51,455 nt of DNA from CAYSYY01 sp964576115 [NCBI: uncultured Gemmatimonadota bacterium] (lineage in GTDB: Bacteria; Blakebacterota; Blakebacteria; Blakebacterales), in contig CAZNUA010000019.1 in assembly GCA_964576115.1 (NCBI GenBank), forward strand, positions 12,096-63,550. Direction: 5' to 3'. The position numbers and the translations under genes were made by a program. Below the pieces are notes generated by a model. The model worked only from the letters and a program-made list of their open reading frames with translations, was not told where the DNA came from and searched no databases. Position 1 is the first letter of the stretch; each line of letters starts with the position of its first letter. Below are positions 18,175 to 26,682 of this stretch, piece by piece.

Positions 18175-18677
18175 TAGTCTATAATATCCCTCATTCATTC
18201 TAATTACTGCTCGTTCACTATCTGCACATCTGATCATTTCCAGTATTATTTATTACACCTTTATTATATTTATTGTAAATATTATGATATATTATAATAC
18301 GTAATCGTCTGTAATAGCTTCATATAATAACATATGCTTTCATAATGCCTTAATACAGTTTATCCCAATTTAAAATATATTAATACAGTCATTAATGTTA
18401 TTGCACAATTTTATATACTTCAGTAACAACCATGATTCCCAATTGATTATGTAGAATCTCATATTACCATCAACGGATGCTATCACATGTCTATGTATTA
18501 ATAGAAATAGTATATTATTGCATTGTACCTTATCAATATAATTAGATGACATATAATCTATATATGGTAATTATTGTTCATAACATATCTATTATAATTA
18601 ATAATGTTCTTATATAATTATAAAACAGCTCTAACGTCCTCTGTTGTGTCTTATTGCATATATATGGCCATAAATGA
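18175..18677. other. About 500-bp AT-rich non-coding island between convergent genes
   Basis: This stretch is only about one quarter G+C by eye (one 60-base line near 18241 has about 8 G/C), against roughly 65% in the flanking genes. It begins at the stop of the lipoprotein gene and ends at the stop of the oppositely oriented ABC permease. I see no conserved protein, tRNA, DnaA-box cluster or tidy terminator hairpin. Runs such as TATATAT, TTATAAT and TTATTATA recur in both orientations. Possible roles are a bidirectional termination zone, binding site for an AT-binding nucleoid protein, a replication or segregation site, or a scar of foreign DNA. Confidence 0.8.
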
Positions 18678-20045
18678 TTATCGTCCGCTTTGCCTGATCC
18701 ATTTGATGATCTCGGGCAGATTCGGCCGCTTGCCGTACATCAGCGAGCCGATCCGGAAGAGCCGGGCCCCGATTTTGACGGCAAACCAGGTGAAGATGAG
18801 CATGACCACGAAACTGACCGGGATCTCCCACCCGGGGACCATCCCCGAGGGCAGGCGCATCATCATCGTCACCGGGGTGGTGAGAGGAATGTAGGTCAGC
18901 ACCCGGGCCACGGTTCCGTTCGGCTCGGCCAGGATGACCATCATGAGCAGGAATGGAGCGATGATCGGAATGGTGAACCAGGTCGAGAGCTGCTGGCTTT
19001 CCCTCTGGGTGTTGCCCAGACTCCCCGCCCCGGCCATGAGGGTCGAGATCATGAAATACCCGATCAGGAAGTATCCCAGGCAATAGAGGAAGAGATCGAC
19101 CGGAACGGTGAAATCGGGGATGGCATTGGAACCGGCCAGGAAGAAGAGCAGTCCCAGACCCAGGCCGAGCCAGACGGTGACCTGGATCAGACCGCAGGCG
19201 CCCAGGCCGAGCACCTTGCCCAGCATCAGGTCGTCGGTCGTGACCGAGGACAGAAGCAGCTCCATGACCCGGTTCTCCTTCTCCTCGGCCACTCCCTGCA
19301 GCAGAAAACCGCCCCCCATCATGATCGACATCAGCAGCAGGAGGCTGAAGCCATAGGGCAGAGCGAACTTTCTGATCTCCGAGGCGACCCCCGATTCCTC
19401 GAACTCGGCGCTGGTGGTCGAGATCTCGTAGGTGCGCAGGTTCATGGGGTGCAGGATCCGGTCGCGGATGAGCGGCTGCAGGTCCTCTCCTTCGAGCAGG
19501 CTCAACACCAGGGCGGTCCGCAACAGCCGTTCGGCGGGTCCCTGCCCGTCATCGTCATCCATGAAGCTCTTCGACTGGCTGAAGCTCCAGACCCGGCCGC
19601 TGTCCAGATAATCTTCGGCGATCATGATGGCCCCGTCCAGGTCTCCCCGCCGGGTGGCTTCGCGGGCCGAGTCGGCGTCGGCCATGGCCATCAGGCTCGT
19701 CGCACCGCGGAAGCCGCTGATCAGATCGAGTGAGAGTTCGCGGGTGGTGGGCGTCAGGGCACCGAGGCGTTCCTGCATGGCTGTCAGGGCTTCGGAGTTC
19801 AGAACGCTGTCGCGGGCGGCTTCGTCGGCGAGCTGGTGCAGGATGTCGTAGTCGAGCACCCCGCTCGAATCCACGACCGCATAAACTCGCGGTTTGACCT
19901 TCATGGCCGTACGGGCGGTGATGAGACCGACCCCGCCGAAAATGAGTCCGAAGAGGATCGGCATACCGAAGATGGTCAGCAGGTAGGCGGGGCGGCGGAT
20001 GGTGACCGAGAGTTCGTGACGGGCGACCAGCAGGGCGTTCTTCAT
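18678..20045 (-). CDS. ABC-2 type transporter permease (NatB-like)
   Basis: A 455-aa inner-membrane subunit of an exporter. A first membrane segment (about residues 20-45, YLLTIFGMPILFGLIFGGVGL) is followed by a long extracytoplasmic region (about 50-225) and five or more further segments, the ABC-2 layout of NatB/YhaP-type proteins. VAEEKENRVMELLLSSV matches the coupling-helix motif of these permeases. Its ATG overlaps the ATPase stop by 4 nt. The substrate is not readable; NatAB of Bacillus exports sodium, but many relatives do not. Confidence 0.88.
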   Translation of the reverse strand: MKNALLVARHELSVTIRRPAYLLTIFGMPILFGLIFGGVGLITARTAMKVKPRVYAVVDSSGVLDYDILHQLADEAARDSVLNSEALTAMQERLGALTPTTRELSLDLISGFRGATSLMAMADADSAREATRRGDLDGAIMIAEDYLDSGRVWSFSQSKSFMDDDDGQGPAERLLRTALVLSLLEGEDLQPLIRDRILHPMNLRTYEISTTSAEFEESGVASEIRKFALPYGFSLLLLMSIMMGGGFLLQGVAEEKENRVMELLLSSVTTDDLMLGKVLGLGACGLIQVTVWLGLGLGLLFFLAGSNAIPDFTVPVDLFLYCLGYFLIGYFMISTLMAGAGSLGNTQRESQQLSTWFTIPIIAPFLLMMVILAEPNGTVARVLTYIPLTTPVTMMMRLPSGMVPGWEIPVSFVVMLIFTWFAVKIGARLFRIGSLMYGKRPNLPEIIKWIRQSGR

Positions 20046-20962
20046 GAGGCCACCTCCTCTCCCACCGGCTCGCGGGCGAGCTTGACGAAGATGTCCTCCA
20101 GGGGGGTCTCGGCCAGCTCGTAATGTTCGACCGGCTGACCGCGCTCGAGCAGGAGCCGGATGAAGCCCTTCGGTTCCTGCCCCTCTTCGAGCCAGACTTT
20201 CTGCAGCCGGCCGGGAGCGGCATTGGCATCGACCCGCATCACTCCGGGCAGACCGCCGGCGGCGACCTCCTCGTTGACCATGACGGCGTTATCGGCGTGC
20301 TGGCGCATGATCTCCTCGAGGCTGTCATAAAGCACCCTCCGACCGTGGCTGATCATGAAGACCCGATCGGCCAGGGCCTCGACCTGGGCCATCTGGTGAG
20401 TGGAGAGGATGACGGTCTTGCGGGCTGAGCGCAGTTCGGCGATGAAGTCCTTGACCATGCGGACGTTGACCGGATCGAGGCCGCTGAAGGGCTCGTCGAG
20501 GATGATCAGGTCGGGGTCGTGCAGCAGGGTCAGGGCGATCTGGGCCTTCTGCTGCATGCCCTTGCTCAGCTCCTCGACTTTCTTCTTCTCCCATTCGGCC
20601 AGCTCCACCCGACCGAGCCACTCGTGAGCCCGCTGCCGGGCGTCCTCTTTCTCCAGCCCGTGCAGGCGGCCGAAGTAGGCCACCACCTCGGTCAGCTTCT
20701 GCTTGCGGTACAGACCGCGCTCCTCGGGCAGGTAACCGATGCGGTGCTTGAGTACGGGGCTGATCGGCTCACCATCGAAGGTGATGCTGCCGGCATCGGG
20801 CTTGATGATGTCCATCAGCATCCGGATCAGGGTGGTTTTCCCGGCGCCGTTGGGACCGAGCAGGGCGAAGACCTCTCCACCGCGGGCTTCGAGGCTGACC
20901 CCGTCCACGGCCGTGGTCCTGCCGAAGCTCTTGGTGATGTTTTCGACTGCGACTCTGATCAT
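20042..20962 (-). CDS. ABC transporter ATP-binding protein (NatA-like)
   Basis: A 306-aa ATPase partner of the adjacent permease. Walker A is GPNGAGKTTLIRML (about residues 36-49), the signature is LSKGMQQKAQIALTLL, Walker B is LIILDEPFSGLDPVN and the switch histidine is in ILSTHQM. The C-terminal third (after about 220) is an accessory domain common in DrrA/NatA-type exporter ATPases. The gene leads a two-gene minus-strand operon ending at the AT-rich island and is divergent from the ornithine aminotransferase gene. Confidence 0.92.
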   Translation of the reverse strand: MIRVAVENITKSFGRTTAVDGVSLEARGGEVFALLGPNGAGKTTLIRMLMDIIKPDAGSITFDGEPISPVLKHRIGYLPEERGLYRKQKLTEVVAYFGRLHGLEKEDARQRAHEWLGRVELAEWEKKKVEELSKGMQQKAQIALTLLHDPDLIILDEPFSGLDPVNVRMVKDFIAELRSARKTVILSTHQMAQVEALADRVFMISHGRRVLYDSLEEIMRQHADNAVMVNEEVAAGGLPGVMRVDANAAPGRLQKVWLEEGQEPKGFIRLLLERGQPVEHYELAETPLEDIFVKLAREPVGEEVAS

Positions 20963-21073
20963 CCTCTGCGGCTCGTTTCTCTGGAGTGAGGGTGCTCCTC
21001 CGGCCGAAGCGGGAAAGCACGACAGGGCTCACCGGATTGCATTACCGGAGTATACGGAATCCGGGATCCCTTC

Positions 21074-21098
21074 CTTCAAGTTATTATGTATTTTGAAG
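21074..21098. promoter_or_regulatory. Dyad CTTCAA-N13-TTGAAG in the divergent promoter region
   Basis: A perfect 6-bp inverted repeat around an AT-rich 13-nt centre lies in the 212-bp gap between the ABC ATPase and rocD, about 75 nt before the rocD start. Its form suits a dimeric regulator or an overlapping promoter. No matching regulator is identified, and dyads this short do occur by chance. Confidence 0.25.
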
Positions 21099-21174
21099 TC
21101 GAGGAGCCGGCAGGCCATTCCGGCCGGCCCCTCGCGACACCCTCTTTCCCGACCCTGATACAGGAGCTGTCACC

Positions 21175-22380
21175 GTGACGAGCGAACCCCGCACCCCGGA
21201 CGAATTCATCGCCCTCGAAGACGAGTACGGCGCGCATAATTACCATCCCCTCGATGTCATCATCACGCGGGCCGAAGGGGTCTGGGTGTGGGATACCGAG
21301 GGCCGGAAGTATCTCGATTTCCTGGCCGCCTACTCGGCTGTGAATCAGGGACACTGCCATCCGAAGATCCGGGCCGCGGCCGAGGAACAGATGCGCCAGG
21401 TCACCCTCACCAGCCGGGCTTTCCGCAACGACCGCCTGCCCCTGCTCTACCGCAAGCTGCACGAGATGACCGGCATGGATGTGGCCCTGCCGATGAACAC
21501 CGGCGCCGAGGCGGTCGAAACGGCCCTCAAGGCAGCCCGCAAGTGGGGCGAAAAGGTCAAGGGGATCGCGGCCGGAGAACAGGAGATCGTTGTCTGCCGC
21601 GACAATTTCCATGGCCGGACCATCACGATCATCTCGGCCTCGAGCGAGGCCCAGTATCGTGACGGGTTCGGACCCTACACACCCGGTTTCGTAATCGTCG
21701 AGTACGGTGACTCCGAGGCCATCGCGGCCGCCGTGACCCCGAACACCTGCGCCGTGATGATCGAACCGATCCAGGGAGAAGCGGGGATCCGGATCCCTCC
21801 CGAGGGCTACCTCGAGGCGGTCGAGTCCGTCTGCCGGGAAAACAACGCCCTCTTCATCCTCGACGAGATCCAGTCGGGGCTGGGGCGGACCGGCAAGCTC
21901 TTCGCCTACCAGCACGAGAACGTCTCCCCCGACGGTCTGATCGTCGGCAAGGCTCTCTCGGGAGGCTACTACCCCGTTGCCGCTTTTCTGGCCAGGCGCG
22001 AGATCATGGACGTTTTCACCCCCGGCGACCACGGCAGCACCTTCGGCGGCAATCCCCTGGGCAGCGCCATCGCCATGGCCGCTCTGGAGGTCATCGAGGA
22101 GGAGAATCTGGCCGATCGAAGCGCCGAACTCGGAGCCTGGTTCCTCGACCGGCTGCGCACGATCGAGAATCCCCACATCGTCGAGATTCGCGGTCGCGGA
22201 CTGTGGATCGGACTCGAGCTGGACGAACCCGCCCGCCCCTACTGTGAAGCCCTGCAGGAGGAGGGCCTGCTCTGCAAGGAAACCCACGAGAACGTCATCC
22301 GGTTCGCACCCCCGCTGGTGATCACGCAGGACGAACTGGCCTGGGCTTTCGAACGAATCGAAAAAGTACTGGGCGGCTGA
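21175..22380 (+). CDS. rocD: Ornithine--oxo-acid aminotransferase
   Basis: PLP-dependent class III aminotransferase that moves the delta-amino group of ornithine to 2-oxoglutarate, giving glutamate semialdehyde (arginine catabolism or proline supply). The signature HNYHPLDVIITRAEGVWVWD followed by YLDFLAAYSAVNQGHCHPKI is specific for ornithine aminotransferases. NTGAEAVETALKAARKWG, the PLP aspartate in LFILDEIQSGLGRTG and the Schiff-base lysine in VGKALSGGYYPVAA are in place. Length 401 aa is normal. It starts at a GTG with GGAG 8 nt upstream, and is a single-gene unit. Confidence 0.94.
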   Translation: MTSEPRTPDEFIALEDEYGAHNYHPLDVIITRAEGVWVWDTEGRKYLDFLAAYSAVNQGHCHPKIRAAAEEQMRQVTLTSRAFRNDRLPLLYRKLHEMTGMDVALPMNTGAEAVETALKAARKWGEKVKGIAAGEQEIVVCRDNFHGRTITIISASSEAQYRDGFGPYTPGFVIVEYGDSEAIAAAVTPNTCAVMIEPIQGEAGIRIPPEGYLEAVESVCRENNALFILDEIQSGLGRTGKLFAYQHENVSPDGLIVGKALSGGYYPVAAFLARREIMDVFTPGDHGSTFGGNPLGSAIAMAALEVIEEENLADRSAELGAWFLDRLRTIENPHIVEIRGRGLWIGLELDEPARPYCEALQEEGLLCKETHENVIRFAPPLVITQDELAWAFERIEKVLGG

Positions 22381-22428
22381 AAGAACCGGACCGGCGCGCC
22401 GGCTCCTGAGCGACGGGGCCTGTCCCCC

Positions 22429-22848
22429 CTACGACCGGGACTCCGGTTGCTGTGGCCCGGGCGGCGATGCCGGCGGAGCCTCCTCGGGAGCCCGATGGGG
22501 ATCGAGGCGCAGACGCTTGCTCAGGACAGCGTGGACGATCAGGGCGATCCCGACGATCACCAGTATGGTCGGGAAGAAGGGGAAGAACTGCAGATCCTGG
22601 CCGAAGAGATCGAGCAGGCCGACCACAACGACGGTCACGCCGAGGATGAGGCCTTCGGTATCGCGCCGGGTGGGGATGAGCTTGCGCACGACGCTCATGG
22701 CCACGAAAACGAGCCCGAAAGGGACGAGGAAGTGCCAGGGCCGCTGCGCCCCGGGGATGAGAAAGACAATCGCCAGGACGACGAGGGCCACGCCCCAGCT
22801 GATAATGTCGAGTCGCTCATCCAGAGCCCTGTGCTCGGCGTCGGTCAT
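22429..22848 (-). CDS. Small four-helix membrane protein of unknown function
   Basis: A 139-aa protein with four predicted membrane segments (about residues 16-36, 42-62, 70-90 and 96-120) and a Pro/Glu-rich cytoplasmic-looking tail (APEEAPPASPPGPQQPE). The arrangement resembles N-terminal parts of LiaF/LiaI-type envelope stress proteins, but I cannot assign a family. The ATG at 22848 has GGAGG 5 nt upstream; the frame continues upstream only as an overlap of padR in another frame. It follows padR by 101 nt on the same strand and may be its target. Confidence 0.7.
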   Translation of the reverse strand: MTDAEHRALDERLDIISWGVALVVLAIVFLIPGAQRPWHFLVPFGLVFVAMSVVRKLIPTRRDTEGLILGVTVVVVGLLDLFGQDLQFFPFFPTILVIVGIALIVHAVLSKRLRLDPHRAPEEAPPASPPGPQQPESRS

Positions 22849-22949
22849 GGGATCCTCCACCACTTTCGCAGGCCACCCGTCCGGAACGCCCGGCCGCGGC
22901 CGGCTCCTGCGGGGATACGGTCCGACACTACCACCCGGAACCGATCGTG

Positions 22950-23288
22950 TTAAGTGGATTCGGGTTCCAGAACCTGACCGACCGCTCCAACGAAACTCTT
23001 CCACTGCGCCATCTGCCCGGCCAGATGCTCCCGCCCGGCTTTGGTCAGACGGTAGAACTTGGCCCGGCGATGATGCTCGGTCTGTCCCCATTCGGAGTTG
23101 ATCCACCCCTTGCTCTCCATGCGATACAGGGCCGGATAGAGAGAGCCCTCCTCGATCGCCAGGGCGTCGTCGGTCCGTTCCTCAATCCGCCGGGCGATGG
23201 CGTAGCCGTGTAACGATCCCGCGGTCAGGATCTGGAGAATGAGCATATCGAGAGTGCCCTTGAGCAGTTCGGTTTTTTCGGCGGCCAT
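22950..23288 (-). CDS. PadR family transcriptional regulator
   Basis: A 112-aa winged-helix regulator. Family signatures are LLKGTLDMLILQIL at the start, HGYAIARRIEE, EEGSLYPALYRME (recognition helix and wing) and RRAKFYRLTKAGREHL, followed by a short dimerisation helix. PadR proteins usually repress their own promoter and a neighbouring transporter or membrane-protein gene. A perfect 13-bp palindrome lies just upstream of its start. The small membrane protein gene downstream is the likeliest partner. Confidence 0.93.
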   Translation of the reverse strand: MAAEKTELLKGTLDMLILQILTAGSLHGYAIARRIEERTDDALAIEEGSLYPALYRMESKGWINSEWGQTEHHRRAKFYRLTKAGREHLAGQMAQWKSFVGAVGQVLEPEST

Positions 23289-23303
23289 ACCTTTCTCCCC
23301 TGT

Positions 23304-23316
23304 CTAGAACCTCTAG
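23304..23316. promoter_or_regulatory. Probable padR autoregulatory operator CTAGA-N3-TCTAG
   Basis: A perfect palindrome (CTAGAACCTCTAG) lies 15 nt before the padR start codon and immediately downstream of a -10-like TACTAT (complement of 23319-23324). A dimer bound here would cover the transcription start, the usual geometry for PadR autorepression. The identity of the bound protein is inferred from position only. Confidence 0.45.
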
Positions 23317-23377
23317 GCATAGTACACCCGACGGTACGATCCCGCCAGATCCGGATGATCGGCGTCCGGAGGGGGGT

Positions 23378-24187
23378 TCAGGGCTCCTGGGTGTAGTCGA
23401 GCTCGGAACCGAGCAGGGAGTGCGGAATCAGGTAAATGACCAGGGTCAGGATCGAGGCCGCGAGCACCGGAGTGCGGGCCGGCCGGTTCGTGAGAACGGC
23501 GCGGAGCGCCCAGGCCCAGACGATCACGCTGATCAGGGTCTTGTTGTCGGTCAGATCCCAGCCCAGGGGAATGCCGGTCCACAGTTCGCCGAAGGCGTAG
23601 TGCTGCATGATCGGACCGAAGATCATACCGCCGGCAACGAGGATGGCGAAGGTCCAGATCGTCAGCCGTTTGACGTTGCCGCGCCGCAGCAGGGCCTCGA
23701 TACCGGTCCGGGTGCTGAAGAGCATGGCGGTGAACATGAGCAGGACATGGATCAGGAGAACGGTCGGGGGGACCGCCCCCTTGAAACGGGTGGTCACATA
23801 ACCGTCGGCGGGTACGGTGACGGTTTCGTCCCCGGCGGTGAGGATGATCCGGTAGTCGAGCTTGCCGGCCGGCGGCTGGTGGGGCAAAGCACCCTGGAGT
23901 TCGTCCGCCTCGCGGACCAGGGGGATCTCCCGCCACTGCTCCCCGGTATCGTGACGGCGCCAGAGGAGAGTGCCGGCGATCTCACCGGTGGGAACGGTCA
24001 GGACGACCGGCTGGTCCCCCTCACCGTCGAAGGTGCGGTCGAGACGGAAGTTCAGCTCCCGGCCGGCCAGCCCGGTCGTGCCGCTGTACTCCCAGGTCGG
24101 TCCGGTCAGCCGCTGGTAGACAGCCGAACTCAGCGTGATGACCAGGGCGATCGCCCAGAGCAGGAACGTCCGCACCCCACCCTTCAT
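23378..24187 (-). CDS. Membrane protein of unknown function downstream of clpC
   Basis: A 269-aa protein: an N-terminal membrane anchor (about residues 7-25), an extracytoplasmic beta-rich domain (about 30-140, including VVLTVPTGEIAGTLLWRR), then four membrane segments (about 142-162, 175-195, 210-228, 238-258). A conserved-looking stretch GPIMQHYAFGELWTGIPLG and WDLTDNKTLI lies between segments. I recognise it only as a conserved hypothetical type and give no function. It begins 1 nt after the clpC stop, so it is likely co-expressed with the mcsA-mcsB-clpC genes. Confidence 0.8.
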   Translation of the reverse strand: MKGGVRTFLLWAIALVITLSSAVYQRLTGPTWEYSGTTGLAGRELNFRLDRTFDGEGDQPVVLTVPTGEIAGTLLWRRHDTGEQWREIPLVREADELQGALPHQPPAGKLDYRIILTAGDETVTVPADGYVTTRFKGAVPPTVLLIHVLLMFTAMLFSTRTGIEALLRRGNVKRLTIWTFAILVAGGMIFGPIMQHYAFGELWTGIPLGWDLTDNKTLISVIVWAWALRAVLTNRPARTPVLAASILTLVIYLIPHSLLGSELDYTQEP

Positions 24188-24188
24188 C

Positions 24189-26663
24189 TCAGGCGTCGCT
24201 GCCGCCGTTGCCGCTGCCGGTGGGCAGCGGCGCTTCAGCCGCCCGGCTGGCCGTGAAAACGAGATCGTCCCCCTTGCGGCTGACCTTGATCTCCTGCCCC
24301 TCTTCGATCGTGCCGCGGATGATCTCCTCGCTCAGGGGATCCTCGAGCAGTTTCTGGATCGTGCGGCGCAGGGGCCGCGCGCCGTAGGCGGGATCGAAGC
24401 CCTTTTCCGCGATCAACTCCTTGGCCGGGCCGGTCAGGGTCAGGCGCAGCTTGCGCTCGCCCATGCGGTTCTCGAGCTCGAGCAGCATCAGCTCGATGAT
24501 CTGGTCGATCTCTTCGCGTCCCAGCTTGTGGAAGACCACCACTTCGTCGAGGCGGTTCATGAACTCGGGGTTGAAGATCTTCTTGGTCTCCTCGACCACC
24601 TTCTCCTTGAGTTTCTCGTAGTTGACATTCGGATCTTCGGGCTGGAAGCCGAGCCCGCGGCCCTTCTCCAGATCCCTCGTACCGATGTTGGAGGTCATGA
24701 TCAGGATGGTGTTGCGGAAGTTTACCTTGCGGCCCAGCCCGTCGGTGAGGTGACCGTCGTCGAGCACCTGCAGCAGGATGTTGAAGACTTCCGGGTGGGC
24801 CTTCTCGATCTCGTCGAGCAGGATGACCGAATAGGGTTTGCGGCGTACCTTTTCTGTGATCTGCCCGCCCTCTTCATAGCCCACGTAGCCCGGCGGCGAA
24901 CCGATCAAACGCGAGACGCTGAATTTCTCCATGTACTCGCTCATGTCGACCCGCACCAGCGCCTCTTCGTCGTCGAAGAGGAAGGCCGCCAGGGCCCGGG
25001 CGGTCTCGGTCTTGCCGACCCCGGTCGGGCCCAGGAAGACGAAACTCCCGATGGGCCGGTTGGGATCCTTCAGGCCGGCCCGGGTGCGCTGGATGGCCCG
25101 CGAGACGGCCCGGATGGCTTCTGTCTGACCGATGACCCGCTTGCCGAGCTCGGCCTCCATGTTGAGCAGCTTCTCCGATTCGGTACGGGCCAGACGGAAG
25201 AGCGGAATGCCGGTCATGCCCGAGACGACTTCAGCCACGTCGTTCTCGGTCACGTAGACCTTGGTCTTCTGGATCGAGGCTTCCCAGTCGCGTTTGGCGT
25301 CTTCGAGTTCCTCGCGGGTCCTCCGCTCGCGGTCGCGCAGTTCGGCCGCCGATTCGAACTCCTGGTTCTTGACCGCCCCCTCCTTGGCCTCGCGCACGTC
25401 CTTCAGGCGCTCTTCGACCTCCCTGATCTCGGGCGGGAAAGTGTACTTCTTCAGGTGCACCCGGCTCCCGGTCTCGTCGATCACATCGATGGCCTTGTCG
25501 GGTAGAAAGCGGTCGGAAATGTAACGGTCGGCCAGTTGCACGGCGATGTCGATGGCCTCGTCTGTGATGATGACCTGATGGTGCTCCTCATACCGCGAGC
25601 GCAGGCCCTTGAGGATGTCGACTGTTTCCTCGGGCGTGGGGGGATCGACCATGACGGTCTGGAAGCGCCGCTCCAGGGCCCCGTCCTTTTCGATCGTCTT
25701 GCGGTACTCGTCCAGGGTGGTGGCCCCGATGCACTGCAGCTCGCCGCGCGAAAGAGCCGGCTTGAACATGTTGCTGGCGTCCAGCGTGCCCTCGGCCGAA
25801 CCGGCCCCGACGATGGTATGCAACTCGTCGATGAAGATGATGATGTTTTTCGATGCCCGCAGTTCGGCCATGACCGTCTTCAGACGCTCCTCGAACTGGC
25901 CCCGGAACTTGGTGCCGGCCACCAGCGAACCCATGTCGATCGAAATGACCCGCTTGTCTTCGAGCACCTTGGGCACCGAGCGATCGATGATCTTCTGGGC
26001 CAGGCCCTCCACAATGGCTGTCTTGCCCACTCCCGGCTCCCCGATCAGGGCCGGGTTGTTTTTCTTGCGGCGGCTCAGGATCTGGGCGATCCGCTCGATC
26101 TCGCCCTCCCGACCGATGGTCGGATCCAGCTCGCCCCGCTCGGCCAGCTGGGTCAGGTCGCGGCCGAAATGATCGAGGAAGGGGGTCTTCGACTTGCCCG
26201 GTTTGATGTCGAGTCTCTCCGAGCCCTCCTCGCTACCCACCTTCATGATCTCGTCTTTGATCATCTTGTAGTTCACGCCGAAGGCGGAGAGGATCTGCGA
26301 GGCGGAACCGTCCTTGTCCTTGACCAGAGCCAGCAGAAGGTGTTCGGTGCCGACGAATTTGCTCTTCAGGGCCCGGGCCTCATAGGCGGCGATCTCGAGC
26401 ACCTGCTTGGCGCGCGGCGTGAAGGGTACCTGGCCGATGGTCATCGAACCGCCCACGGTGGCGGTGGCGTCCTCGATCGACTGCCGCACCTCGTCGAGGT
26501 CGAGGCCGAGGTTCTCGAGCACGTTTACGGCTACACCTTCGCCGTCACGGATGATGCCGAGCAGGAAATGCTCGGTGCCGATATAGTCGTGTCCGAGCCG
26601 GGCGGATTCCTCCCTGGCCAGCTGCATGACGCGTTTCACGCGGTCGGTGAACATGTCATTCAT
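24189..26663 (-). CDS. clpC: ATP-dependent Clp protease ATP-binding subunit ClpC
   Basis: Class I AAA+ unfoldase of 824 aa that feeds proteins to ClpP. The order is: double Clp-N repeat (about residues 1-145, [20 protein letters not shown] and [16 protein letters not shown]), AAA1 with Walker [14 protein letters not shown] (about 210), a UVR-containing middle domain (about 415-460), and AAA2 with [19 protein letters not shown] tripeptide region in AAA2 ([12 protein letters not shown]) corresponds to the ClpP-docking loop, so partnership with ClpP is expected. In Firmicutes the Clp-N domain binds phosphoarginine placed by McsB and the M-domain recruits adaptors such as McsA. The mcsB gene ends 19 nt upstream. 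Confidence 0.95.
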   Translation of the reverse strand: MNDMFTDRVKRVMQLAREESARLGHDYIGTEHFLLGIIRDGEGVAVNVLENLGLDLDEVRQSIEDATATVGGSMTIGQVPFTPRAKQVLEIAAYEARALKSKFVGTEHLLLALVKDKDGSASQILSAFGVNYKMIKDEIMKVGSEEGSERLDIKPGKSKTPFLDHFGRDLTQLAERGELDPTIGREGEIERIAQILSRRKKNNPALIGEPGVGKTAIVEGLAQKIIDRSVPKVLEDKRVISIDMGSLVAGTKFRGQFEERLKTVMAELRASKNIIIFIDELHTIVGAGSAEGTLDASNMFKPALSRGELQCIGATTLDEYRKTIEKDGALERRFQTVMVDPPTPEETVDILKGLRSRYEEHHQVIITDEAIDIAVQLADRYISDRFLPDKAIDVIDETGSRVHLKKYTFPPEIREVEERLKDVREAKEGAVKNQEFESAAELRDRERRTREELEDAKRDWEASIQKTKVYVTENDVAEVVSGMTGIPLFRLARTESEKLLNMEAELGKRVIGQTEAIRAVSRAIQRTRAGLKDPNRPIGSFVFLGPTGVGKTETARALAAFLFDDEEALVRVDMSEYMEKFSVSRLIGSPPGYVGYEEGGQITEKVRRKPYSVILLDEIEKAHPEVFNILLQVLDDGHLTDGLGRKVNFRNTILIMTSNIGTRDLEKGRGLGFQPEDPNVNYEKLKEKVVEETKKIFNPEFMNRLDEVVVFHKLGREEIDQIIELMLLELENRMGERKLRLTLTGPAKELIAEKGFDPAYGARPLRRTIQKLLEDPLSEEIIRGTIEEGQEIKVSRKGDDLVFTASRAAEAPLPTGSGNGGSDA

Positions 26664-26682
26664 TCGTCATCACTCCCCCCCG

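Noticed and set aside
18370-18552. 60-codon minus-strand frame inside the AT-rich island
   Set aside because: Ile/Asn/Leu-rich product expected from AT-rich random sequence, no ribosome-binding site and no recognisable motif.
18175-18677. AT-rich island as a replication origin
   Set aside because: No cluster of DnaA boxes (TTATNCACA) could be read, and dnaA, dnaN or gyr genes are not adjacent.
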